Program-made: the position numbers and the translations under genes
Notes under the pieces: model-generated
Database searches by the model: none
What the model saw: the letters and a program-made list of their open reading frames with translations, nothing else
What the model was told of the DNA's origin: nothing
Assembly: GCA_021741355.1 (NCBI GenBank)
Contig: JAIOXZ010000028.1
Location: 1-48,646 of the forward strand
Source: Caulobacter sp.
GTDB lineage: Bacteria > Pseudomonadota > Alphaproteobacteria > Caulobacterales > Caulobacteraceae
Direction of reading: 5' to 3'
Length of the DNA: 48,646 bases
Shown: positions 32,967 through 41,346 of the stretch, piece by piece
Layout of the letters: each line of letters opens with the position of its first letter
How positions within the stretch are numbered: position 1 is the first letter of the stretch

Positions 32967-33696
32967 TCCGGGGCCCTTCCTCGGCCGTAACCCGGACGCG
33001 GTGAACTTTCCGCCGTTTGAAACAGAAGACCTGCGCGCCAACCTGCAGCGCTTCCTCGACACGCCTTTCGGCCCAGAAGGTGGTTTGGCAATCCCCGTCG
33101 GGAATTACCGCTGGGGCGTGTACGCCTTCTTCGACTACGACGGCGAGCCGATCTATGTCGGCCAGACCAACGAGCGGCTGCGCACCCGCATCCGTCGCCA
33201 TCTGACGAACCAGCGGACAGACGCCGTCGCGATGTCCGTGCTGGACCCTTTCGAGGTGTTCGAAATCGAGGTCTGGCCTTTGCCAGAGCTTCAGGATGCG
33301 CCGCGCACCGACTCCGGCGCTCGACAACATCTGGACGCTCTCGAGCTGCTCATCACTGACCAGGCGGTCGAGCACTCCGAATTCAAGGCGATCCTCAATG
33401 AGAAGGACCCGCCACCCGGGCGCATAGCCGTCACCGCGCCGGCGGCGCTGCGGGGCCGCATCGTCTCGGAGCGTGTCTTTGAGCTAAGGTCGCACCCCGA
33501 CTTCCGACTGGCCCGCCGGGCGCTGATCTTGTCGCGTCTGGCGCAGGTGATCTCGGAGAGAAAGGTGCAGGGTGGCCTGCGGCGCGTCCTGCTGACCCAA
33601 GCGAAGCGCCTGCAATGGCTGGCCTCACGCCGCTACGAAGCGCTCGGAGGGGCCGCCTCGGTAGCGTCGGAAGGCGATGAAGACGCCGACGCATGA
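32959..33696 (+). CDS. GIY-YIG restriction endonuclease, Eco29kI-like
   Basis: This protein of 245 residues has the GIY-YIG core near 50-160: WGVYAFFDYDGEPIYVGQTN, RTRIRRHL (Arg and His), LDALELLI (Glu) and AILNEKDPP (Asn), matching the order of catalytic residues in Eco29kI. Eco29kI cuts CCGCGG beside a C5 methyltransferase, as here; the same site is possible but not proven. The GTG start overlaps the previous stop. The acidic tail GDEDADA ends the protein. Confidence 0.85.
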   Translation: MSDPGPFLGRNPDAVNFPPFETEDLRANLQRFLDTPFGPEGGLAIPVGNYRWGVYAFFDYDGEPIYVGQTNERLRTRIRRHLTNQRTDAVAMSVLDPFEVFEIEVWPLPELQDAPRTDSGARQHLDALELLITDQAVEHSEFKAILNEKDPPPGRIAVTAPAALRGRIVSERVFELRSHPDFRLARRALILSRLAQVISERKVQGGLRRVLLTQAKRLQWLASRRYEALGGAASVASEGDEDADA

Positions 33697-33747
33697 CCGC
33701 AGCTTGGCCAAGCGGCAACGGCACCAACTCCGGCGAAGATCCCACCG

Positions 33748-36700
33748 TTAGCTGGCATAAAGCTTGGCCCAGCAAAGTGTGTTGACGAGCTGCATCTGCT
33801 CAATGGTTCCGCAAGCGATCTCGAGCAGCCGCGCGTTGGCAAAAATCACCGCGAGGCATCGTGCGCGACTTACCGCCACGTTCAGGCGATTCCGGCTGTA
33901 GAGAAATTCGATCTGACGCGGCAGGTCATCGCCGGACGAGGTCGCCATCGAAATGAGGACGACGGCCGCCTCCTGGCCCTGAAACTTGTCAACGGTGCCG
34001 ACACGCGCGCCCGCCGGCAGCAAGCCACGCAGCAGTTCAACCTGCATGTTGTAGGGGCTGACGACGAGAATATCCTTGGCGGTGATGGGCGCCCGCTCAC
34101 CCTTCTGGTTGACCCACTCGCACCCGAGCAATGCCTCGTAGGTGGCCTTGAGCCGCTGCCCCTCCTCGACGCTCCTCTGCGCACAACCCTGGTGTGCGAC
34201 CTCGACGAACCGCAGGCCTGCCTCGGCCAAAGCCGGGTCGGCCAGGCCTTCAGCCAGGATGAGGGCCTGGCCACAAGCACTGTCGTGGGATGTCAGCCGG
34301 CTGTCATAGACCGCGTCTGATATGAACCGGCAGATCTCGGGGTGAAGGCGCCGCGTCTGGGCCAGGAATATCCCTCGATCGTCCGGAACGGTGGCCAGGC
34401 CGCCGAGCAGGTGATCCAAAGCCGAGACACCAGATCCTCCTGGGTGTGCGCCCTGGATGGGTTGAGCGAGCTGCATTTGGTCGCCGACCAACACAATGTT
34501 TCGGGCGCTGACGCCCATGGCGATGATGTTGGCCAAGCTGACCTGCCCGGCTTCATCGACGAACAGATAGTCGAGACGCTGATCCATCTCCGGTCGGGCA
34601 AAGAGCCAGGCCGTCCCCGCGACCAGGCCGAATCCCCCATCGGCAGCGCGCTTGTTGTCCGTCGTGTTCTCGATGGATGCGCAGCCCTCAACGTACTGAT
34701 CCTCGCGCGACGACTTCTTCACGCCCCGGAACCGCACGCCCTTCCGGTCCGCCGCCGCCTGCACACCCGACAGAAGATTGTTGATGGCCTTGTGTGAGTT
34801 GGAAGCCACGCCGACGCTCTTGCCCCGCGCGAGCAGTTCGGCGATGGCCTCGGAAGAGGTGAAGGTCTTGCCCGCCCCTGGGGGACCCTGCACGAGCAGG
34901 TAGCTGTGATCGATATCCGAAAGCGCCGCTATCGTGGCGGCGATCACGTCTTGTCCGTCTCCGATCAGCGGAGCGCCCGCTTCCCGGCCCGTCAGCCTGG
35001 GAGCCTGCCGGGTGAGGATGTCGGTGACGGCGCAGTAGGCGCCCTGCCCGCTGCTGATCGCATCAGCGTACCTGTAGACAGCCTCCCGCAGCTGCTTGTC
35101 GCCAACGGGTCCTTCGGGAATGAGGCTGTCGCCGTCAGCCAGCCTGGTGCGCGAGGGCCCTAACTTCACCTCCAGCCGGCGGCTCTCTTCGTCGATGAGC
35201 ATGACCGTACCCGCGGCCTCGCCCGTGCTCGCGCGCAAGACCTCGTCACCGACCCGGAGCTTGAAGTCCTGCGCCGGGAAGGTGAACGCATAGATCGTAG
35301 ACTTCTTATCTGGACGCGGGGCTCGACCGGGATCGGCGGCAATCTCGGCCAGGCAGGCGGCGTCATCCAGCAACTCCTGGGGCGTCATCTCGCGGCGAGC
35401 GAACATCGCCCACCATTCGGGCTTGGCCTCCCGCCGGTGGAATTCCAGGAGGTGACAGAGCAACTCTCGCCAGCTGCGGTCCGCTTCCGAGCCGCCGGCC
35501 ATCAATGCGCCGATAAGCGCCGCTGTGCGCTCTTCGGCCTCTTTGCGCTGCACAACCTTCTCTGGCGTGGGAACGACCGCCTCGCCGACGTGGCGCCAGG
35601 CCGCTTCGGCGGGCCGCAGCCCGAGCAGCCAGTCTCGGCACAGTCGGGTCGAGCGGCAGTCGAGTTCATTGTAGGCAGAAATTTCGTCGAGGAGCGCCTG
35701 GTCGCCAAGCCGGCGCCAACGCTCATACATGACGATGCTGTCTCCAGCGGTTTTGACCTCTCCCCCTCGGCCGCCTTCCAGGTAGAAGGCCTCGAGGTTC
35801 TTGATCGAATAGCCCGGCTCCGACGTGCGGATCGCTTCGTGCACCACGCGGTAGAGATCGACGAGCTGGCCGCGGCGCAGGATGTCGTCAACCTCCGTCT
35901 CCCGCGTGCCGTGGTACATCGCCAGGCGCTTGAGCGCCGTCTCCTCGTAGGCGGCGTAGTGGTAGATGTGGGCTCCAGGATTGGCGCCCAGGTGCGCGAC
36001 GATGAAGTCGACCGCCGCCTCGAAGGCGACCTTCTCCGCCACGCGATCATGCGCCCAGAACGGCGCAAACCGCTCCTGGCCGTCCACCGCGTGAACAAAC
36101 CCAAAAAGGTACTCAAGGCCACCCTCGAATAGAGGATCGCCCTCCATGTCGAAGAAGAGGTCAGCCACGTTGGGCGGCGGCATCCGGTCAAAACCACGGC
36201 TTGGCGCCAGGGGGAGAACCTCGACGCGACCTTCGCCGGTTTTACGCCGCACCTGTTGAAGGGCGGCCTGTGCCCGTAGCCTGGCGAAGGTGTCCGGGTT
36301 GAGCGTCGGCACTACAAATTCGGTCGGAAGCTCGGCCAGACTGCCCAAGCTGGCGATGCCGGCCTTGCGCAGTTTGTCGATCTGGCCGCGCGTCATTCCC
36401 GCAACGAGGCTCAGATGCTCCAACCGCTCCCACTCGGCGTGGCAGGCGTCGCTCCAGCGACAGTAGGTGCAATGCCCACAGGGTTCCGGCGACGACTTTT
36501 CGGGGGCGGCGGCAAACAGTTCAAAGCGCCCTCGCGCGATCTCGTAGTACCGCTGCACGCTCGATGTAGCGACGCGGGCCTGAACGCCGTCACCGAGCGA
36601 GACGTAGAGGGATGCTGGCATGACGCCCTGCACCTGCCCCACCAGATCGGCATAAACACAGAGTTGGATGACGTGCTTGGGCTTCGCCGAACGGGACAGC

Positions 36701-37104
36701 TTGGTGTCGGCCACGTCGTAGGCGTAGTCGCCGAGCGCCGACGCGACGCCTTCAACCTTGAGCAGGAAGTCGGAGTATCCGTGCCAGGGTCGCGACAGCA
36801 GCGCCCCCTGGTAGATGACTTCAGCGCCGCCACGCATCGCGTGCAAGGTCCGCTCGACCCGTTCCTCCAGGGTTCCCTCCGAGGCGATCTCGACAACGGC
36901 CCGACCCTCGGCGCGAAGTTGCTCCAGGAAGGCCCGCTCGTGTTCAATCCCCTTCTCCTGGAGGAGCACGGTTTGGGCGCTGTCCGGCGGGAAATCGACA
37001 GGGTCGGTGAATTGGCGCACATCGAGCGCCGTCGCATGGCCGCAACCCAGGAAATTGACCAGGTCACTCGCCGAATACAGCCGCCCGTCAGGGTGTTTTC
37101 TCAC
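33748..37104 (-). CDS. TM0106-family RecB-like nuclease fused to a superfamily 1 helicase
   Basis: This protein of 1118 residues has three parts. About 1-240 is a RecB-like nuclease with a cysteine cluster for an Fe-S or zinc site (CGHCTYCRWSDACHAEW). About 300-500 is an RNase H-like exonuclease domain (FFDMEGDP, HYAAYEETALKRL, YNELDCRSTRLC). About 680-1118 is an SF1 Dna2/Upf1-like helicase with Walker A GPPGAGKTF, LFVDEAGQ, GDQMQLAQP and VDKFQGQE. It is the last gene of the Ubl operon, 19 bases after the protease gene, with GGAGG before its GTG start. A DNA- or RNA-degrading effector or repair role is likely. Confidence 0.88.
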   Translation of the reverse strand: MRKHPDGRLYSASDLVNFLGCGHATALDVRQFTDPVDFPPDSAQTVLLQEKGIEHERAFLEQLRAEGRAVVEIASEGTLEERVERTLHAMRGGAEVIYQGALLSRPWHGYSDFLLKVEGVASALGDYAYDVADTKLSRSAKPKHVIQLCVYADLVGQVQGVMPASLYVSLGDGVQARVATSSVQRYYEIARGRFELFAAAPEKSSPEPCGHCTYCRWSDACHAEWERLEHLSLVAGMTRGQIDKLRKAGIASLGSLAELPTEFVVPTLNPDTFARLRAQAALQQVRRKTGEGRVEVLPLAPSRGFDRMPPPNVADLFFDMEGDPLFEGGLEYLFGFVHAVDGQERFAPFWAHDRVAEKVAFEAAVDFIVAHLGANPGAHIYHYAAYEETALKRLAMYHGTRETEVDDILRRGQLVDLYRVVHEAIRTSEPGYSIKNLEAFYLEGGRGGEVKTAGDSIVMYERWRRLGDQALLDEISAYNELDCRSTRLCRDWLLGLRPAEAAWRHVGEAVVPTPEKVVQRKEAEERTAALIGALMAGGSEADRSWRELLCHLLEFHRREAKPEWWAMFARREMTPQELLDDAACLAEIAADPGRAPRPDKKSTIYAFTFPAQDFKLRVGDEVLRASTGEAAGTVMLIDEESRRLEVKLGPSRTRLADGDSLIPEGPVGDKQLREAVYRYADAISSGQGAYCAVTDILTRQAPRLTGREAGAPLIGDGQDVIAATIAALSDIDHSYLLVQGPPGAGKTFTSSEAIAELLARGKSVGVASNSHKAINNLLSGVQAAADRKGVRFRGVKKSSREDQYVEGCASIENTTDNKRAADGGFGLVAGTAWLFARPEMDQRLDYLFVDEAGQVSLANIIAMGVSARNIVLVGDQMQLAQPIQGAHPGGSGVSALDHLLGGLATVPDDRGIFLAQTRRLHPEICRFISDAVYDSRLTSHDSACGQALILAEGLADPALAEAGLRFVEVAHQGCAQRSVEEGQRLKATYEALLGCEWVNQKGERAPITAKDILVVSPYNMQVELLRGLLPAGARVGTVDKFQGQEAAVVLISMATSSGDDLPRQIEFLYSRNRLNVAVSRARCLAVIFANARLLEIACGTIEQMQLVNTLCWAKLYAS

Positions 37105-37123
37105 CTGGCCCTCCTCAGAATCT

Positions 37124-38053
37124 TCAGAGGACGAGGGAAACGAAGGCGGATTCGAATACCTTCTGCTTGGCTTTAATCGCCAGGCTCAGGTGGCAATACA
37201 GCTCCCAGTACAGGCGCCAAATATCGTCCTCGCTCGACATCACATCAACGTCGAGGCCGATCTCCACAGCGTCCTGTGCGCTGATCATCTGGTTGTGGGA
37301 CTTCCATCGCGCGATATCCATCAGGTTCCCGGCTATCGTCGAATAGGGCTTGCCCCGACGCTTGAGCAGATCCTCCGCCAGGGTGCTTGCACGATCGCGG
37401 ATGCCCTCGAACTTGCGGACCAGGTTCGGATCGAACTTATCAAACATCAGTTGCGCGACCGGATCCTCCGGGTTGGCCCGGAGCGCTTCCGCGTGCTGCC
37501 GATAGGCGTCGAGGTAACGCAGAACAGAATGGCAAATGTCGTTGCCCTGACCGTCCTTCAAATAGAATTGCGGATCGATCGCGCCCAGTTCGGAGGAGTC
37601 GCTCATCACGATGGTGTTGGCGCCCAGCGCCATCAGTGTGCCGGCGCTCTTGGCGAAATCAGGCACGATCGCCCGGATAGTACCATTCTCGCCGACCTTG
37701 GCCTGCACGAGCTTGATGAGCTTCTCGGCGGCGTCGATGTCGCCGCCAATCGTGTGGAGCATCAGGTCCACATGATCGCCGGGATGGATGTGGTAGAGCA
37801 GATCCACAAACCCCGCCGTGTCGTCACGGTCGATCTCTGCCTCCCTTCCCCCCACAAAACAAAGCAGCCTGCGACCAGGGACACGCTCCTCAAGGTCTTT
37901 GATGAGGTCCTGCCGTTGATAGCGGGCAGCATGACTGGCGGCGAAAAGCGGCGTCTTGGACGTACTACGCGCTTTGGCCGGGGCCGGCGGAACTGGGGCT
38001 GGGGCTGACGGCGTTGCCGAAGTCTTCGGGCCGCTCTTCGGTTTGTCCGTCAT
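37124..38053 (-). CDS. SDH-family Clp-fold serine protease
   Basis: This protein of 309 residues has a Pro/Ala-rich N-terminus (about 1-35) then a crotonase/ClpP-like domain: LLYHIHPGDHVDLMLHTIGG, PDFAKSAGTLMALGA with the nucleophile Ser in KSAGT, and MSDSSELGAIDPQF. This is the pattern of the SDH/SppA-like serine proteinases, which are soluble or membrane-associated. Its start overlaps the DUF6527 stop (ATGA), so it belongs to the Ubl operon. Cleavage of Ubl-marked proteins is a possible role (inference). Confidence 0.85.
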   Translation of the reverse strand: MTDKPKSGPKTSATPSAPAPVPPAPAKARSTSKTPLFAASHAARYQRQDLIKDLEERVPGRRLLCFVGGREAEIDRDDTAGFVDLLYHIHPGDHVDLMLHTIGGDIDAAEKLIKLVQAKVGENGTIRAIVPDFAKSAGTLMALGANTIVMSDSSELGAIDPQFYLKDGQGNDICHSVLRYLDAYRQHAEALRANPEDPVAQLMFDKFDPNLVRKFEGIRDRASTLAEDLLKRRGKPYSTIAGNLMDIARWKSHNQMISAQDAVEIGLDVDVMSSEDDIWRLYWELYCHLSLAIKAKQKVFESAFVSLVL

Positions 38054-38391
38054 CGGATGGTGTCCTTGGCCCATTGAATCTTGCCGTCGCGCACGAAGTA
38101 GTGGCACCGGCGTTGCCCGTCGGCATAGTCGACGCTCGGCGCGATCGAGAGCCTGCCGCCGGACACGCTTGCGCATTTCCAGGCCGGACGGCGCCCCGGA
38201 TCGGTGTTCAGCATGATCCGGTGACCGGTCCGGCAGGGACAGTCGAAGGCGATCCATTTGGGAAAGGCTTCGGACCCGACCAGGGCCGCGGCGTTGCGGG
38301 GAAGGTGATCAGGAATCTCGTCAGCCGCCTCGACGGCGCCAACAACTCGCCAAGGTTGGAAGGGCAACCACTGCCACCAGGAAATCTTCAT
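38050..38391 (-). CDS. DUF6527 family protein
   Basis: This protein of 113 residues, starting MKISWWQWLPFQPWRVVG, contains IAFDCPCRTGHRIMLN and RRPAWKC, the cysteine/histidine metal-site pattern of DUF6527, followed by SIAPSVDYADGQRRCHYFV and a short end. The family is commonly encoded beside prokaryotic E1/E2-like proteins, although its function is unknown; a small zinc-binding adaptor is plausible. The start overlaps the stop of the JAB-E1 gene and the stop overlaps the protease start, so all three are coupled. Confidence 0.82.
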   Translation of the reverse strand: MKISWWQWLPFQPWRVVGAVEAADEIPDHLPRNAAALVGSEAFPKWIAFDCPCRTGHRIMLNTDPGRRPAWKCASVSGGRLSIAPSVDYADGQRRCHYFVRDGKIQWAKDTIR

Positions 38392-39776
38392 GCTTGCGGC
38401 CACACCTGCCCAAGGAAGGGCGATGCGCCCCCCTGCCCCCATTTGCCGCTGGCCGGGTCACAGTAGTGGCCCGCCCTCGGCGCGCTAGTATTGGTCGAGA
38501 TTTCGCGTTCATGCCACCGCAAGAGGACTTCTGTGGGCCGCGGCTTGGGACCGTAACCAATCAGTCGTTCCAGCAATTCGGCGACGCCGGCGGCGGCCAC
38601 CGAAGTCGTGAAGGCCACGACGGCAGGTTCACCGCCACCCAGAGAAGGCGCGTAACCCTCTTCCTCAAGACGTTTGCATTCGTCAGGCGTCCGCAATTCC
38701 TGGGCCGCGCGCGCTAGATCAATCCTGTCGCGGCAGACCAGGCAGGCCGCGCCCGGAGTGAGGGTGGTGATCCGTCCATCGATACTGGCGAGCAGGCCGG
38801 CGGCATCGCTGCTCAGCAGGACGCCGATATCGATCACTGGCGTGAGCAGGTAGGTGGCGACCCGCGACAACACGAGGCGCCCCGCATTGTCGTCGGTGCA
38901 GCCAAAGACCACGTCGCAGGCGGCAAGCTGCCGCGCCGTCGCCTCAAGAGTGACCATGGACGCCATGACATCGCAGGTGAGGTCCGGCGCGATGCGGTGA
39001 AGATGGTCGCGAAGCACCTCGACCTTCGGGCGGCCGACATCGGCTGGAGTCGAGCCATAGACCCGGGTGACATTGGTCTCGCTCAAGGTGTCGACATCGA
39101 TGAGGGTCAGGTGACGGACGCCCAGCCTGACCAGCTGTTCCGAAACCGCAGACCCTGTGCCCCCCGCGCCGACGACGCCGACGCGCAGGTCGCCCAGCGC
39201 GCCCTGAATGGCAGCCCCAAAGGCACGCACGCTGCGGTCAAAGAGTGATGGGATTTCCGGACCAGCGGCATCGACGGAGCGAGACAGGCGCCAGTCCTCT
39301 CCCACCTGCCACAGCCGCTCAATGGGCAGAACCGGCCCATCGTCGGGATGCAGGCTCCCGCTGAACGCAAAGTGGCGGCCGCGCGGCGACGCGATGAGCG
39401 CACCATAGAATGGCGCCCCCGATCGCAGACGAAAGAGATCGGCGAGTTGACGATCGACTGTGTGATCGTACCGGCTCGGCAGCGGCACGCCGTCTTCACC
39501 AGGATGCGTATGCAGCCAGATGGGCAGCAAGCCTGCCGCCTCGGCTTCGCCGAGGGCGGGGACATAGCCTTCCGAGGCGATCAGGAGCTGGTGCCGCTCT
39601 CGGGTCAGGTAGGCGCCGTCCTGAACCCAGGCGACCTTGTGGCCGAGGAGTCGCAGGTCGCCGTTCGGGGCGACCACGAGGTTCGCCAACAGCACGCCCG
39701 CGGTCTCCAGGGGCTCGCGGGCGGCAGCGGCGATCTGCGCCTCGAGGTCAGTTGTCAGGACGAGGGTGACCGTCAT
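38388..39776 (-). CDS. JAB deubiquitinase-like / E1 activating enzyme fusion
   Basis: This protein of 462 residues has an N-terminal JAB/MPN domain (about 1-150) with an intact JAMM zinc site, WLHTHPGEDGVPLPSRYD, and an E1/ThiF domain from about 170: VGVVGAGGTGSAVSEQLV (ATP loop), LIDVDTLSETNVTRVYG and CTDDNAGR. Candidate catalytic or zinc cysteines lie at CLVC and DEC. One chain could therefore process a ubiquitin-like precursor and adenylate it. Fusion of both activities is a known feature of prokaryotic Ubl operons. The start at 39776 overlaps the E2 stop. Confidence 0.9.
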   Translation of the reverse strand: MTVTLVLTTDLEAQIAAAAREPLETAGVLLANLVVAPNGDLRLLGHKVAWVQDGAYLTRERHQLLIASEGYVPALGEAEAAGLLPIWLHTHPGEDGVPLPSRYDHTVDRQLADLFRLRSGAPFYGALIASPRGRHFAFSGSLHPDDGPVLPIERLWQVGEDWRLSRSVDAAGPEIPSLFDRSVRAFGAAIQGALGDLRVGVVGAGGTGSAVSEQLVRLGVRHLTLIDVDTLSETNVTRVYGSTPADVGRPKVEVLRDHLHRIAPDLTCDVMASMVTLEATARQLAACDVVFGCTDDNAGRLVLSRVATYLLTPVIDIGVLLSSDAAGLLASIDGRITTLTPGAACLVCRDRIDLARAAQELRTPDECKRLEEEGYAPSLGGGEPAVVAFTTSVAAAGVAELLERLIGYGPKPRPTEVLLRWHEREISTNTSAPRAGHYCDPASGKWGQGGASPFLGQVWPQA

Positions 39777-40162
39777 GCGGCCACCGCCGGTGCGGCCGCG
39801 CGCAGCTCTTTTTGGACCAGGGCCAGATAGCTTTGCAGGCTGTCGACGCCGGATCGCCACTGCGCCGGATCGAGGTGGCGGGACCAGCGCTGCCACTCCT
39901 TACCCAGGTGCCGCTCATAGCTCTGTGTCGCCGCGATCTCCGCGCCGTCGGTCCGCCGCACCGGCGGATTGAACCACCACATGTCCGGCGGGACGTCCGG
40001 GTAGCCTGGCGAGAGGCGCAGGAGGAGGTCCGCCGACAGTCGGTCGAAACCGGGCGGTAGCGGGAAACTCGGCAGAACCACACAGATCATCCCGGCCTCC
40101 GAAGTGACGGAGTGATCCGGCGCCCGGTCGCTCAGGTGCTCGGCGTCATGGGGAGGCAGCAT
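39773..40162 (-). CDS. Prokaryotic E2 (family E)-like protein
   Basis: This protein of 129 residues has the core MICVVLPSFPLPPGFDRLSA, then LSPGYPDVPPDMWWFNPPV and a helical tail ending QSYLALVQKELRAA. This matches the E2-like fold of the prokaryotic E2 family E linked to multiubiquitin genes. The only cysteine is in the first strand (MICVV, residue 27); none follows the PPDMWWFNPP segment where a classical E2 has its active site. The start at 40162 is ten bases from the Ubl stop. Frames upstream are not supported. Confidence 0.82.
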   Translation of the reverse strand: MLPPHDAEHLSDRAPDHSVTSEAGMICVVLPSFPLPPGFDRLSADLLLRLSPGYPDVPPDMWWFNPPVRRTDGAEIAATQSYERHLGKEWQRWSRHLDPAQWRSGVDSLQSYLALVQKELRAAAPAVAA

Positions 40163-40172
40163 CGCGGGATCC

Positions 40173-40475
40173 TCAGGCGCGGCCGGGGTTGATCTGGGCG
40201 GGGGCCGTGAAGAAGCGAAGGCCGTCGCGCATCTTGACCACCTCGGTGAGCTCGATCTTGCGATCCGAGCCCCCCGGGACGACCTCGAACAGATCGCGGT
40301 CCGGGCCGACATCCGGCTCGGGCAAACGGCGCAGCTGCGCGCCGGTCAGGGCCTTGTCCGCCACCTTGAACTGAGCGCGGTCGATCTTGATCTTGACCGC
40401 GTGATCATCGCCATGACCGCCACCCTTGTCGCCACCATCCTCACCCGAACCCTTGTCTTCCTTGCCGTCGCTCAT
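40173..40475 (-). CDS. Multiubiquitin-domain ubiquitin-like protein
   Basis: The 100-residue protein has a disordered Gly/Asp/Lys-rich N-terminus (about 1-27) and a single beta-grasp domain: VKIKIDRAQFKVADKALTGA, QLRRLPEPDVGPDRDLFEVV, then KIELTEVVKMRDGLRFFTA. This fits the multiubiquitin family of prokaryotic ubiquitin-like proteins. The chain ends INPGRA, so a glycine is third from the end and two residues might need removal. The start has GGAGG seven bases upstream of the ATG. It is the first gene of the six-gene Ubl operon. Confidence 0.88.
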   Translation of the reverse strand: MSDGKEDKGSGEDGGDKGGGHGDDHAVKIKIDRAQFKVADKALTGAQLRRLPEPDVGPDRDLFEVVPGGSDRKIELTEVVKMRDGLRFFTAPAQINPGRA

Positions 40476-40492
40476 AGCCACCTCCATTGATT

Positions 40493-40528
40493 GATACCAA
40501 GATACCACATCACCAATGCGGTTGACAA
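40493..40528 (-). promoter_or_regulatory. Promoter of the Ubl operon with GATACCA repeats, overlapping a divergent promoter
   Basis: On the minus strand -35 TTGTCA (40528-40523) and -10 TATCTT (40504-40499) are spaced 18 bp. The plus-strand -35 TTGACA (40522-40527) of the RHH gene overlaps it. GATACCA occurs twice (40493-40499 and 40501-40507), eight bases apart and covering the minus-strand -10, as expected for an RHH-dimer operator. Confidence 0.6.
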
Positions 40529-40558
40529 GTCCGGTGTTTCGGTTGCAGGGTGGCCGGG

Positions 40559-40765
40559 ATGAAACACGCAAAAGCCATGACCATCCGTCTGTCCGCAGAT
40601 CAGGCTGAGGCGCTTGAAACCGTTGCGGGCGTCGAGGAGCGGGCCGTGTCGGACGTGATCCGCGCCGCCATCGCCGAGCACATTGAGAACCGCCGGCGTG
40701 ACCCTGACTTTCAGGAAGGCCTGAAGGAGCGCATCGAACGCGCTCAGCAGCTCCTGGAGCGCTAA
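40559..40765 (+). CDS. Ribbon-helix-helix DNA-binding protein
   Basis: This protein of 68 residues, with the core MTIRLSADQAEALETVAGVE, VSDVIRAAIAEHIENRRRD and a basic tail ending RAQQLLER, is a CopG/Arc-like RHH domain. The ATG at 40559 is used here; a GTG at 40550 would add three residues. It is divergent from the Ubl operon with overlapping -35 elements, and convergent with the Fic gene (stops overlap by four bases). It probably represses the Ubl operon and/or itself. An antitoxin role for the neighbouring toxin is less likely because that gene has its own partner. Confidence 0.75.
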   Translation: MKHAKAMTIRLSADQAEALETVAGVEERAVSDVIRAAIAEHIENRRRDPDFQEGLKERIERAQQLLER

Positions 40766-41346
40766 GCGCGCAAGCTGGTGATTTCCGCCACGAGCGGGGC
40801 GAGGTTGCCGTCGAAACTGGCGATCATCGCTGGCATGAACGTCCGCGGATTGACCCGGGCAAGGGCGATCGGATGGCCAGCGCGAAGCGCCACCAGGTGC
40901 AAGAAGCTGAGCTGCGACCGGCCATTCCCTTCTCTGAAGGGGTGGATGGCATTCAGGTCACCGAGAAAATCGGCGGCGGCTTGGGCGAACTCTTCGAAAG
41001 TCGCGCCGCCCGTAAAAGCCTCGGCATCGAGCTTTCTGAAAATCACCGTCATCTGGTGAGCGATGTGCTCGGGAAAGCAGAACCAGTTTCCGCCTTTCGC
41101 CGTGCGCACCGTCCGGTAACGGCCAGCCCAACTGTAGGCGTCCTGAAAAAGGTGGCGGTGGACTGCGCAATAGTGCGCTGTTCCGAAGCGGCCGGCCGGC
41201 AATGGCTCGTCCGCTCGCAACGCGGACATTTCCAACTCAAACGCCTGAAGCAGCGCGGGATCGCGGGTGCCGAGTCGGTTCTTGAGGACGTCGGTACCCC
41301 TATAGGAATAGGGGTCGTCGAAGGCGTCATAGCCTCCGAAGGTCAT
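40762..41346 (-). CDS. Fic-domain protein with altered active-site motif
   Basis: The 194-residue protein has the Fic fold core (GRFGTAHYCAVHRHLFQDAY, then YSWAGRYRTVRTAKGGN) and the active-site loop HPFREGNGRSQL. Fic enzymes usually have HPFx(D/E)GNGRxxR; here the last arginine is replaced by leucine, while the catalytic His and GNGR are kept. Typical Fic toxins AMPylate gyrase or other targets. The start overlaps the stop of the small upstream gene, giving antitoxin-toxin order. Activity may be reduced or redirected. Confidence 0.88.
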   Translation of the reverse strand: MTFGGYDAFDDPYSYRGTDVLKNRLGTRDPALLQAFELEMSALRADEPLPAGRFGTAHYCAVHRHLFQDAYSWAGRYRTVRTAKGGNWFCFPEHIAHQMTVIFRKLDAEAFTGGATFEEFAQAAADFLGDLNAIHPFREGNGRSQLSFLHLVALRAGHPIALARVNPRTFMPAMIASFDGNLAPLVAEITSLRA

